Below, one piece after another: positions 49,207 through 59,236 of a stretch of DNA of 64,000 nucleotides (positions are counted from its first letter, which is position 1; every line of letters starts with the position of its first letter). The position numbers and the translations under genes were made by a program. Origin of the DNA: Bisporella sp. PMI_857 (taxonomy: Eukaryota > Ascomycota > Leotiomycetes > Helotiales > Helotiaceae). The stretch spans positions 682,001-746,000 of the forward strand of contig JAJSPD010000003.1 in the NCBI GenBank assembly GCA_021307315.1. The letters run 5' to 3'. The notes beneath the pieces were generated by a model, which saw only the letters and a list, made by a program, of their open reading frames with translations, was not told the DNA's origin and searched no databases.

Positions 49207-51885
49207 TTATCCCAAATCATCTGCCGAGACAGGTTTTTCGTCTTTCCAAACTCTCCCTTTCTTGTTTCGCTTCTGAGGCTTCACACGTTCTCTCCTGGCC
49301 TGAGTTCTATCCACCTCAATACCTTCTAGTACACCGTCTTCGCCCATTATGAGATCAAACTTATTTGTCTTCATCTTTTTTCCTCCCTTGCCAACCCTTC
49401 CATCCCTGATGCCCTTCTTTTTCCCGCCTTCCTCGGTTGGCCGGCCGATCCTGGCCTTCCGGGGAACTCTGGTCTTGGCTCCGAGCGCCCAAAGATCTCC
49501 CCAGCTAGACTTACGTGCATCGTGGTAAGCTGCCTTGCTGAAGCTCTTAGGCACGACCCACCGCTCCAGCTTGCCTGAAGGGGTACATAGATCTAAAGTG
49601 ATATGCCCGCGACGTTTAAGCGGAGGCAATATAGCACGTGGAAGTGACAATGGATTGAACTTGATTCCACCCGCCTGATCTTCTGAACCTGGAAGATCAT
49701 CTTCCTCGTAACCTTCAAACGACCGCTCCGTGGCAGCATCCCCTTGAATTGGTCCATCGAATTCTTCTCTTACATCTACGCCTCGGCGAACAGCTAGATA
49801 GCTGAATTTTACATCTTCATGGTTGCGCTTGGATGCACCAAGGATTCGTTGCAAATAAGGTGGACGGATGAAGCGCTGTCCAAAGTGACAGAAGTCTTTT
49901 CTTCCGAAACTGAAACCAGGAACAGGATCCATGGGGCACTGCTTGTGATTTGTGCAAGGTGCAATGATCATACCTGTTTCCTTCTGAGCGTACCGAGAAT
50001 CCGAGGATGATTGCAGCTCTTGCTCATATTCAGTCTCACCTGGAGAGGCAATATGCCTTTCAAGAAGAAGATTTCGAGCTCCCGCAATAGCTTCAAACCC
50101 CCGGGGAATCCCCTTTTCAATTAGAATAAGCACACCTCCATTGGGGTCAAGTAACGACCAAAGATTTTGGACCATATGCTTACGCCGGAAGTCTTCTTTC
50201 AGCGGATAAAGGGCGTGGGACGCAATTATGAGATCGTATGACTTGCGATCTGCAGTTGAAGTAGCGTCTCTGAGCTCATTCGCGTTCATTGCATGTATAT
50301 AATCGGGAAGCCGAGGAAGAAAGGTAGTATTTTCGAGAAAACGGGATACTCTGTGTCTCAGAGCCGACGCCCCTGTTAAGACAGTAGTCTTACCTTCTGG
50401 TATCGCATCTCCCTCATTAACAGCGCCTTCTTCCTTCAATACATCCCATTCTGCCTCTAAGATCTCCCGCCAGGCGATGATACCTGCGCCACCTGCGCCG
50501 GCATCTAAAACCCTGGGACCTATACCATCTTGTTTGAAAAGAATATTACGAATCCAATCTTTACCAAGGCGTTTCCTAACTTCAACCAGGGTGCTCATAA
50601 CAGATGAATAAGTCCCAGGCATTACACCAGCAAGATAAGCATCCGCCTCAATCTCACTCATGGAATGTTGGGCAGCATCCAAGCCGATATGCTTCTGTGG
50701 AAGAACACCTTTTGATCTTGGAGTGGATGTTGAGTATGGTAGGCCTCTCCCACCAAAGGCTTTCTCTGCAGCTTCTGTCAAATGCTTCCAATCAGTCCTG
50801 GCCAAGAGTTCGTTAACTGGTTCGACTAGCTGTTCGCGTGGGAGAAATAAGGTGCTTGGTATGGTTCCTGACCGTCCAGCAATCGTATGCGGGTGAGTTT
50901 TGACACCGGATCTCGTGTATACATCATCCTCCTCATCAAACTCTAACTCTGGTTCATCCTCTTCTTCCCATTCTTCCTCCTCCGTAATCTCTTCATCAAA
51001 CTCATCTTCTAAGCCCTCTTCCCTAAGATCAGCGGCCGCCACTTCAGCAGCTTTCGCCTCGGCTGTGGCTGCCTCCATATCACGCTGTAATTGTGCTATA
51101 ATATCTTGCTCTCTTTTATTCCGGGCTTGGGCTTGAAGGGACTCTTCCGATGGGGGTTCGATATCCTCAAATCCTATGTCGGCATCCACATCCACATCCT
51201 CTGGTATCAATTTCTCGCGAACTGTTTGACGCATACCTTCTATGCCATCCAATTCTCCACCTCCTTCTATGGCCATCAGTCTAGCTGCCTCTTCAATGGC
51301 ATTTAGTTCTGCCTCTAACTCTGCGTGGTCCAAATCTGCTTCTTTTTTCAGTTGATCAGTGTCTGTCGTTTCATCCTCGACGACCGAAAACGTGACATCC
51401 TGATTCAAGAAAATCTCCTCCAGATTATGTTGATCTCCTCGCAATAATGCATTTCGTCGGGGTGGAGTCATGTCCTCCTCTGCTTCAGGTAGATATTCTA
51501 GATCATCAGGCTTCGTTTCTCGTAACGGTGGTCCATAAAGCCTTTCATATAGTCTATACTCCTCTTCAGAGAGGTAATTATGAGGAAGAGTGTTCCCAAA
51601 TGTTTGTCGTGCTTGAATAACCACAGCTTCTATCTCTGCAGCGCTTGGCTGTTTGTTTGGCGCCGCACTTTGACTCTCACCATTGCGAGCCCGAAAAGCT
51701 GAGAAACTTCGAATATATGTGAGCTGAGGTTTGGCAGATTTTCGTGGTCGAGAATTCAGAGAAGAGGCATGTCGGGATTGTGGGATGTTGGAGGCGCCAT
51801 TGCCTGCGAATCCGTGCTCAAACAGAGTCCAGAGCTGCAAACGACATGAGTAACATGCTCTTGGTACTTTACGAGCAGTCAACAT
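49207..51885 (-). CDS. rsm22: mitochondrial 37S ribosome protein Rsm22 (METTL17-type)
   Basis: Assembly factor of the mitochondrial small ribosomal subunit with a methyltransferase-like fold. Intronless, 892 aa from MLTARKVPRACYSC; the frame is open to 51999, but the shorter start gives an Arg-rich, acid-poor leader fitting mitochondrial import. The SAM-like glycine loop is RVLDAGAGGAGIIAWREIL. The cysteine cluster APCTNHKQCPMDP..GRKDFCHFGQRF fits the iron-sulfur site reported for this family. GGVLILIEKGIPRGFEAI and EDVKFSYLAVRRG are typical. An acidic Glu/Asp-rich linker (around residues 300-330) and a long basic C-terminal tail (KKKGIRDGRVGKGGKKMKTN) are present. Longer than yeast Rsm22, as usual in filamentous fungi. 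Confidence 0.94.
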   Translation of the reverse strand: MLTARKVPRACYSCRLQLWTLFEHGFAGNGASNIPQSRHASSLNSRPRKSAKPQLTYIRSFSAFRARNGESQSAAPNKQPSAAEIEAVVIQARQTFGNTLPHNYLSEEEYRLYERLYGPPLRETKPDDLEYLPEAEEDMTPPRRNALLRGDQHNLEEIFLNQDVTFSVVEDETTDTDQLKKEADLDHAELEAELNAIEEAARLMAIEGGGELDGIEGMRQTVREKLIPEDVDVDADIGFEDIEPPSEESLQAQARNKREQDIIAQLQRDMEAATAEAKAAEVAAADLREEGLEDEFDEEITEEEEWEEEDEPELEFDEEDDVYTRSGVKTHPHTIAGRSGTIPSTLFLPREQLVEPVNELLARTDWKHLTEAAEKAFGGRGLPYSTSTPRSKGVLPQKHIGLDAAQHSMSEIEADAYLAGVMPGTYSSVMSTLVEVRKRLGKDWIRNILFKQDGIGPRVLDAGAGGAGIIAWREILEAEWDVLKEEGAVNEGDAIPEGKTTVLTGASALRHRVSRFLENTTFLPRLPDYIHAMNANELRDATSTADRKSYDLIIASHALYPLKEDFRRKHMVQNLWSLLDPNGGVLILIEKGIPRGFEAIAGARNLLLERHIASPGETEYEQELQSSSDSRYAQKETGMIIAPCTNHKQCPMDPVPGFSFGRKDFCHFGQRFIRPPYLQRILGASKRNHEDVKFSYLAVRRGVDVREEFDGPIQGDAATERSFEGYEEDDLPGSEDQAGGIKFNPLSLPRAILPPLKRRGHITLDLCTPSGKLERWVVPKSFSKAAYHDARKSSWGDLWALGAKTRVPRKARIGRPTEEGGKKKGIRDGRVGKGGKKMKTNKFDLIMGEDGVLEGIEVDRTQARRERVKPQKRNKKGRVWKDEKPVSADDLG

Positions 51886-52899
51886 ATTCAGTCGTGGGTT
51901 TGATACGTTTGTTGAATGTTTGGAGGTAAGTTTGATATTTGTGGCAGTTGAAAGACCAAATATTTCAGCCTCAGGTCCCACAAAATTGTGACCAATCATT
52001 TGCTTTCCGTTGCAAATGGAACCACATCAGTCCTCACCATCCTCTCTTCTTCATTCTTCTACCTAGCCATAGCGCTTGAACAGTCTTATACGAAATACCC
52101 ATTAGTTTTTTTAAGAGTAATCGCGCTCTACGTCTAGGTTTTCTTTGGAACTAGTGACTTTAATTTGAACATGGTGAAGGAGCACTGCTGAATAAAGCCT
52201 AAGTTCTATTATTGGCAATACGTGAAAATGACTATGAGCTCGCATTCCGCTAAGTTTAAGGCAAGCTTATCGTATTTACTAAAGTACCAACTTTGCTATT
52301 CAAGACTTTTTATTTTTCTTTCGAAAGAATTCGCTCTCAACATCGCCATCTCTCCCCAGCCCGAAGCGTCGTTTGAATTTCGAGACCATCAGCAGGGGAT
52401 GCACATAAATATATACTTTAGTTGTTCAATGAAGCACACGTCTCATATCGCAATGTAGCTGATTTGTACTGTGTTATGTCAAGTTCTCCAGAGAGTCCCT
52501 CCCTACTAACATGAACCATCATTGCGAAAGGAAGATTTACATCTGACCAATTGCCTGCATTCTATTTCAAGCGTGCTGAAGTTACTTATCCTGAGATATC
52601 GAGAATCCTTCGCAATCCCTTGCATCATATATCTTCCAGTGTGAATTTTTGCACGACCGATTAAGGTCCAGCTCTTGCATCCTCTCACAATTCAGGACGT
52701 TTGCATTTCTAACTGGGAGCGTAAACTAACCATATGCAATAATATTCGGGAATTGCAATTTGTAAAGCGAAAATTTTGTTGAGATGTGTTTGTTAAGTAG
52801 TGATAGTTTCTCAATTTTGTTTTTCGTGATGTTAGAAAGACCGCTGCTTAATTTGCTGAACACAGATTTTTACTGCAGCACCAGTCCTGTCACATTCAT
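51886..52899. other. intergenic, no gene seen
   Basis: 1 kb spacer containing the Rsm22 promoter. A 78-codon plus-strand frame at 52222 is AT-rich and unsupported. Confidence 0.5.
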
Positions 52900-54309
52900 C
52901 TACTTACTTCTAGCCTTTGTGAAGATATCTAACGGAAAAGCATCTGCTAGCGCCTGATATCCAGCCACATTAGGATGCAAGTAGTCTCCCCCATTGTACT
53001 TACTCGCCAACTGACTTGGCGTCGAAGGATCTCTCAGTATCTGATCAAAATCAACCACGGCATCAAAGGTTCCGCTCGTCTTAATCCACGTATTGACCTT
53101 CTGCCTCGTCGCCTCCCTGGTTGGGTTCGAATAACTCTGTCCACTCCCACTGAACGGCGTTATTGTTGCCGCAAATACCGCAATCCCCGCTTTCTTTGCA
53201 TCAGCAGCAATCTGTGTAAACGCCGAGATCAACTGATTCCCGATGTTGGTTTGGGTTCCAGAGTCAGTGCCTGCGGTCCCGATATCGTTGACGCCTTCGA
53301 AGATCATGACATATTTCACGCCAGCTTGCGTGATGGCATCGCGTTTGTAGCGGCTGATCAGGGAGGGCCCGAGACCATCAGCGAGAACGCGGTTCCCACC
53401 TGCTGCTTGGTTATTTACGCCGATGTTAGTCAGGGAGCTCTTCTGCATTTTTGCGAGGACGAGATCCGGCCAGCGGTTGTTCCCGTCATCTGAGCTACCG
53501 CGGCCATCTGTGATGCTGTCTCCAAGGATTATGAAGCTGGATGTTTCTTTTGGAGCCCATACCTCGACTCCACTAAGAAAATACCTTCGAGAACAACACA
53601 TCAGTAAAGGCACCATTAATTATCGAGCTTGAGAGATGAGCATGGCTTACCAATGCTTAACACTAGTTCCTGGTACTGTAGTTGCATTGACACGATTTCC
53701 GGCTTGCATCCAAATTGTCGTCCTGCTCCCAGGATGTCCCGTGATGCTATTTCCAGACTGCCCCTTGGCCAGATATAATGTAACAGCGATATTGGTCTGT
53801 GGTTTGATGGCAAAGTCAACAGGATCCGAGTACGCAACCGTACCCCTCGGAATTGTGATCGATGCTGCGCCATTAAAGGTAAGTCCAACGATGGGAGAAG
53901 CGTCAATGCCATTCACGCCTGCCTTCCCACCTGCTGGGTTAGCGACTGAAGCAGCGGTGATAGGCAGATCACTGGTCCCAAAGGTGTTAGAGATTTGGAA
54001 ACGAATCCTGTCTCCGCCGATGGACATATGTAATGTCTGGCGGACGGTCGCATCGTTGAAGACTGCACTTGATGTTTTCTGCTCTTTCCATTAGCAAGTT
54101 TTCATATGTCGCTATTCTCTAAAACATACAAAAGGCGCAGGCGGCAGATTATCCGGTTCTACAAGCTGTGGCATAGATGTCCAAGTATCAACCCAGTGAT
54201 ATTCCGACTGCCTCTCCTTCAAAGAATGAACAACGCCCCCGAAAATTGGCGAAGCAAACCATAATGTGCCAAACACCAGGGCAATCTTCGAAAATGATAG
54301 CATGATCAA
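52900..54309 (-). CDS. secreted SGNH/GDSL-family hydrolase
   Basis: Extracellular esterase-type hydrolase. Three exons: 54309-54130, 54078-53651 and 53584-52900; 430 aa. The signal peptide is MIMLSFSKIALVFGTLWFAS followed by a KERQ site that could be a Kex2-like cut. WVDTWTSMPQLVEPDNLPPA starts the mature domain. Block I is IILGDSITDGRGSSDDGNNR (nucleophile Ser), the Gly block is GVNNQAAGGNRVL, the Asn block is FEGVNDIGTAG, and block V is GGDYLHPNVAGYQALAD (catalytic Asp and His). Similar fungal proteins are annotated as GDSL lipase/acetylhydrolase; the natural ester is unknown. The second codon pair allows an alternative start at the third residue (MLSF). Confidence 0.92.
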
Positions 54310-54878
54310 GAAACCTGTGTGACATAAGACACGTCAAGAATTTTCCAGATCAGTTTGGTATATATGCAAACTTATCACCTCGAGGGAGATATTATCATGA
54401 ATAAGCTTTGCTTGGTTGAACAAACCGCCAGATTGAGATCTTTATATCTGAGAGCAGGCTGTTTTGGGAGCAAAAATGTGCTCAGCGGCAAGTCTAGTTG
54501 GCTGAAAACCTCCCGCTAAGCCGGGACGTCTATTTAGGCTGTTTATACTAATATCATTTAGGATAATAATCCCCCTCTAAAGGCTTGCCATCACAAAGAA
54601 GGTGGCATGGAAAGGTTTAAATACCAGTGTGCATCTTGCACCAATCCTTTGCAGCGGTGGGATATCAAAAAAGAATTATGTTTACATTGGTCAGGGGGGC
54701 TTGCCCCTGAAACAAGCGAGATTTTTCTCTTGCCGTTCGTTGATGTCTCGCTAATCGCAGAATGTTTCGGTTTTCTCCTTCTTTCTAAAGTAATCAAGAG
54801 TGTTCATTAATATCTATCATATTCATATTCCATAATATCATCAACCATTAAGATTTGGCACTGCAATCTCGCGCCAGT
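54310..54878. other. intergenic, no gene seen
   Basis: A 569-bp spacer; nothing recognisable. Confidence 0.5.
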
Positions 54879-56223
54879 TTACACGCAGTGAATAGTCCCG
54901 TCATCATGAGAGTGGCAATCTTGCCCAGCAGCGGCAGCCGTGCTTGTCTGCGCAGGAGCTGGAATGACACGGGTTGGATCGATCGAGGTGGTCACTGCCA
55001 TAGCAGATGTCGAAGTTGCAGTTTCCGATGTTGGAGCGCCATGCGCATGCTCTGCAACCGCTGACGCAGCTGCCTTTCCAACGCATCCTTCGCCTGGAAT
55101 ACTGATGTCGTATGCATAGACTTCAGTTGCGAAATATGATAGGGTCGCGCTATTAACCGCAGCCAAAGTGTAGTTCTCTCCTTTTGCTAACTCGGTAACG
55201 CCAGCGTATCCATCGGCGTGGTGGTCGATGATACCTTCGCCAACTAGATCTACATGGTAGAGACGATGGATGAGATCCGGGCCCTAAGTACAAAATTTGG
55301 AGTCAACTCTTGTTCAATCAAAATTTTGGAAAATAGGTAATGTTGCAGATCTTGTTATCTCCAAAAAAAAACCCCTTAGTTCAATGCCCAAGTTTGACAT
55401 GTCAACAAACATTTCAAAGCAAATAGTTTGTTCCAAAGTTCACGCCGATAAATTATGAATCATGTAAAACAGAGCATCTCCTGCTCAGAAATCTAACTCA
55501 CCCAGAATCTTGATGGCTTGCCTGTGGCGATATCGAAGCCACGACCACAGAGGGCCGCGAGTGGAAGACGAGTGGTGTATGAAGCATCACAAATCACTGT
55601 TTCAGAAGAAGCATTCGCACCCCGCCAATGTCCACCCCAATCTGGAATATATGTCAGCCTTCCAAATTATCGTAAAAATGAGACTCTGTAGTAAGGCATA
55701 CTGTCCTGAGTAGCACAGTTTTGATCAGGATCATCGCAACGGAAGAGAACGCCATCACGGTTAGCAGTAGCTATTTTGTCAAACCAGCCAATTACAGAAC
55801 CTGCTGGACCAGCACCAAAGTACTTTTGAAAGATTTCGGATTTGTTTCCATGAATCAGAACTATTAATTGCTTAGCAAGCATCTAAAAACAGAGGGAAAG
55901 GGACTTACTGTGCTCCTTGGCATGCTTTGCGAGCAATACAGCTTCTTCAAGTCCCTTGGTAATTTCATGACGCTGGGTGGCATTACAAGAAGAATGTATC
56001 TAGGACAGATGTATCATCAGTTCAAGGGCATGTTGGCGTGGCAGACATTTATACATACAGGGAACTCAGCAACATAACCAGAAGTCCAGTCATGCTCGCC
56101 GGGGATGGGCACCTGCGTCGGCTCGACGTTCAATAATGGAGGGACTGCTCTCTCTGAAAGAGTGAATGGAGCTGCATAGATGGTTGGGACAGAAAGTCCA
56201 AGAAGGACAAGTGCGGAGTGCAT
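54879..56223 (-). CDS. secreted zinc-scavenging protein, Asp f2/PRA1/Zps1 family
   Basis: Zincophore-type secreted protein that captures Zn2+ outside the cell and delivers it to a ZIP transporter. Five exons: 56223-56059, 55999-55909, 55860-55702, 55641-55502 and 55283-54879; 319 aa. Signal peptide MHSALVLLGLSVPTIYA. Family segments: IHSSCNATQRHEITKGLEEA, NKSEIFQKYFGAGPAGSVIG, FRCDDPDQNCATQ, WGGHWRGANASSETVICDA, GPDLIHRLYHVDLVGEGIID (HRxxH metal site) and YFATEVYAYDISIPGEGC. A Ser/Thr/Ala-rich linker leads to the C-terminal zinc motif DCHSHDDGTIHC. The divergent ZIP transporter gene at 57361 completes the known Asp f2-ZrfC / PRA1-ZRT1 arrangement. Expected to be induced by zinc shortage at alkaline pH (family knowledge). 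Confidence 0.94.
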
Positions 56224-57360
56224 TCTGGTTTGTACAGAGCAACAAGCAAGGATATGAACTTTCAATGGAGAGGAATCGAGAAGACGAAGAGGTGAGGTGT
56301 AGAGCACTCGTGCAAGAGTGGCAATTACCTGCTTTATAGCAATTCTACCTCCCACACAAGTCCAAACCCCATTTTCAATATTTCATGTTTGATAGCTTGA
56401 TCGAAAAGCATGTCTCCACTTTGGTAACAATGAAAGAAGGTCAGCCGAAAATCACAACTCTCTCAAGTGAAAAGTCTTCAAGGGCCAAGGTGACCTTTCC
56501 ATGCCATGGCGCAGGTACCCAAAGAGGTGGTAGCGAGCAGCCTCTAGCATACGTCAACTCAAGGTTTGTCATGCCAAGCTTAACCATCAGCAATGAAAAA
56601 GTTAAGTATGAAGAGAGAATTCCGTGGGCGAAGAAGGTGCTGTTGATTGGTCTCCGGGTCACGTCGTACAGTCCAAACAATAGAATTCAGGCTGAGATAT
56701 TGTAACATGAACGCGCCTCAAAGTTACATCTCGCTGACATGTCAAGTGACAGGTCATAGTGAATTCTTCTGTGCATAGGCTCCAGCAGCTCTACGGAGCG
56801 CTCCGATCCACCGTACTTGAGGGGAGATTCTTTCCGCCTCTACTATTGTTTGACTGACGTGAAGTTCCCCCGTCTTCTTCTGAGTGAGAGGAGGTTGATG
56901 CCAAGATGCACTACCCATCAAGGTGTCCGCCATGCTTTCCGCCTAGACTTTTGGCTCCCGGAGTGGAAGTCTTGGAGAGCTTGGAAAAGTGGGCTATCCG
57001 GTCTAATATTTAGTGCGCGATTTCCAATCTTCAGCCAAGCTACCCATCAAGGTACTCCACCGCTGTACCTCACGAGTGAGAGGACTTCAACGCCATTCGC
57101 GATGCGTGACATTGATCCAGTGCGATGCCTGTGAGGCCGTAGGATCATGCAGTCTTGGTATTTCTTGGAATATCAGAAAATTGATTAATGATGCATGCTC
57201 TTCGTGTAAGTGTGGCTGCAGTGGGCTTGGCCATGATCTTCTTTCTTTTTCTCATTGTGAAGCCTTTTTCTTTGCCTTACAAGCAGAAAACCTATAACTG
57301 CATCCATTACCAGGGGGACCGTACGAAGCGAGTGCCGTTGTCTACTCTCAAGAGCGCAAC
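56224..57360. promoter_or_regulatory. bidirectional zinc/pH promoter with paired CAAGGT and GCCAAG sites
   Basis: The 1137-bp spacer holds four CAAGGT hexamers (56486-56491, 56560-56565, 56919-56924, 57048-57053). CAAGGT is the core I recall for the zinc regulator ZafA. Each is next to a GCCAAG (PacC-type GCCARG) hexamer (56484-56489, overlapping; 56573-56578; 56900-56905; 57034-57039). One CAAGGT forms the palindrome AAGGTGACCTT at 56487-56497. By chance about 0.6 copies of each hexamer would be expected on both strands together. Site function is inferred. Confidence 0.65.
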
Positions 57361-59184
57361 ATGTACAACATGGCCTGGATTAAAGCTATAGCTGTAGTCA
57401 CGCTGGTCACACAAATCAATGCCCAAATCACGTTAACGGGATGCCACCTGCATGAGGGGCAAGAGTCAGCTCGAAATACCTCCCTGCGTCGAAATATGGC
57501 TGACAGCAATGTAGAGTTTGTTTTCTACCCGGTGGTGCAGAAACCACTATTTCACCAACCAGCGAAGCATCCCCAACTTCGAACCTAATCACTTCCTCAG
57601 CAACATTGCCAGGTTCAGTGGTCGCAACAACCACAGCTGTGGCACAAACGACGGCCATTACTTCCTGCCATCTGCATGATACCACCCAGTAATTTTCAGA
57701 TGGCTTATATGGTTCCTAGAATAAGCTGACAAAAGAATAGGTACTGTATCAAGGGAGATGGATCCGAAGTTCAGGTCATGACAACAGCGACCGGAAATGA
57801 AGCACTTCCCACTGCTTACAGCGACTGCCATGCACACGGAACTGAGACGTAAGGCTCTAAAATGAGTGTAACGAAGGTTCAATAATAGTGATGCATGCTG
57901 ACACGATGAATAGGTTCTGCGTTGCCCCAGACGGAGCGGAAGTTGAGGTTGTAGCTGAAGGAACCGAAGAAGCGCATTCCGACCAGGAGAGCTCAGAGGG
58001 AGAGGGGGAGGGGTGCCACTTTCATGCCGGTGTGGAGTGAGTAGCGGTATGACCAAACCTCGCGCAACGTTTTCTAACTGGAACCTGCTAGACATTGTCC
58101 CGGCACGGAAACGGTAAGCTGTGAGAGAAAAGATCGTGACTATAATGTCAACCTCCGGATAGGCCTCCTATTTGTAATTCTATTCACGAGCGCGATTGGT
58201 AGGTTGCAGCCAAGAGAGTCACTAGAAGCTGTTGACATAAATAGGCGTGTATGCACCGATCATTTTGACAAAATTGCTTAAGTTTAATGTATCGGGATTG
58301 GTATTTACTGTCATTAAACAATTTGGTACCGGAATCATCATAGCCACCGCACTTATCCATGTACGTACTAGCCATCTTAAGTCTTGCCGTGCAGTTAGTA
58401 ACATAGGATGTAGCTTCTAACTCACGCGGAGCTGATGTTTTCCAATGAGTGTTTGGGAGAGCTGAAGTATGAGGCAACAGCGACCTCAATCGCAATGGCC
58501 GGAGGGTTCCTGGCTTTCCTGGTTGATTATATCGCGCATCGTCTCGCGCATTGGCGTCGTGGAATGGGCGAAGCCCCAATCTCCGAACAGAACTCAACGA
58601 ATGAAGAAATCTCTAAAACAGTAGAAGCAAAAGCCGCCCCGCCGCTCGCAGCGATATCCCACCACCATACACACCACAGCTTGGTGAGCACTGGCAATGA
58701 TGCGATATCGGTTCTTGTGTTGGAAGCCGGAATTATCTTCCACTCTCTACTACTTGGCATAACTCTAGTTGTAGCCGGAGACTCAGTATTCATAACGCTC
58801 TTCATTGTTATCATCTTCCACCAGATGTTTGAAGGTCTTGCCCTGGGAGCTCGTATTGCAGCACTTCCATCCTCTACAAATTTGCAAAAAACCAAGCTCT
58901 TCACCCTGCCTATTGCATTCGCACTTGTAACTCCTGTCGGCATGGCAATCGGCATTGGTGTCTTGCAGAAGTTCAATGGCAATGACCCAAGCACGATTGT
59001 CGCATTGGGCACTTTGGATGCATTGTCGGCTGGCATTCTGCTCTGGGTTGGATTTGTGGATATGTGGGCTGGTGATTGGCTGTACGGTGAGCTCAGGGAA
59101 TCGAGTCTCATCAAGACAGCCGTGGCAATGACTAGTTTCATTGCAGGCATGGTTTTGATGGGTCTCCTTGGGAAATGGGCTTAG
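57361..59184 (+). CDS. ZIP-family zinc transporter, ZrfC/Zrt1-like, with Cys/His-rich ectodomain
   Basis: Plasma-membrane importer of Zn2+. Seven exons: 57361-57464, 57563-57688, 57741-57848, 57914-58036, 58092-58198, 58245-58360 and 58414-59184; 484 aa. A signal peptide (MAWIKAIAVVTLVTQINA) is followed by an extracellular part. That part carries CHLH, CHLHDTTQYC, CHAHGTETFC and CHFHAGVEHC motifs, then the CERKDRDYNVNLRIG entry to the membrane domain. ZIP marks: GTGIIIATALIHLLTHAELMF, IFHQMFEGLALGARI and the GMAIGIGV segment. The His-rich loop is AISHHHTHHSLVSTG. The first junction is uncertain: donor GTCAGC at 57465 or a GC donor at 57459, both joining 57563 in phase 2. Relatives act at alkaline pH in zinc starvation. 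Divergent partner of the Asp f2-like gene. Confidence 0.9.
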
Positions 59185-59236
59185 ATTGCAGATATAGATT
59201 AATTGGTAATGAGCTACGACCAACTTCCATGGAAAG

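Noticed and set aside
57188..57391. Plus-strand frame with a hydrophobic helix upstream of the ZIP gene
   Set aside because: It overlaps the ZIP start in another frame and lies in the promoter/leader; no family match.
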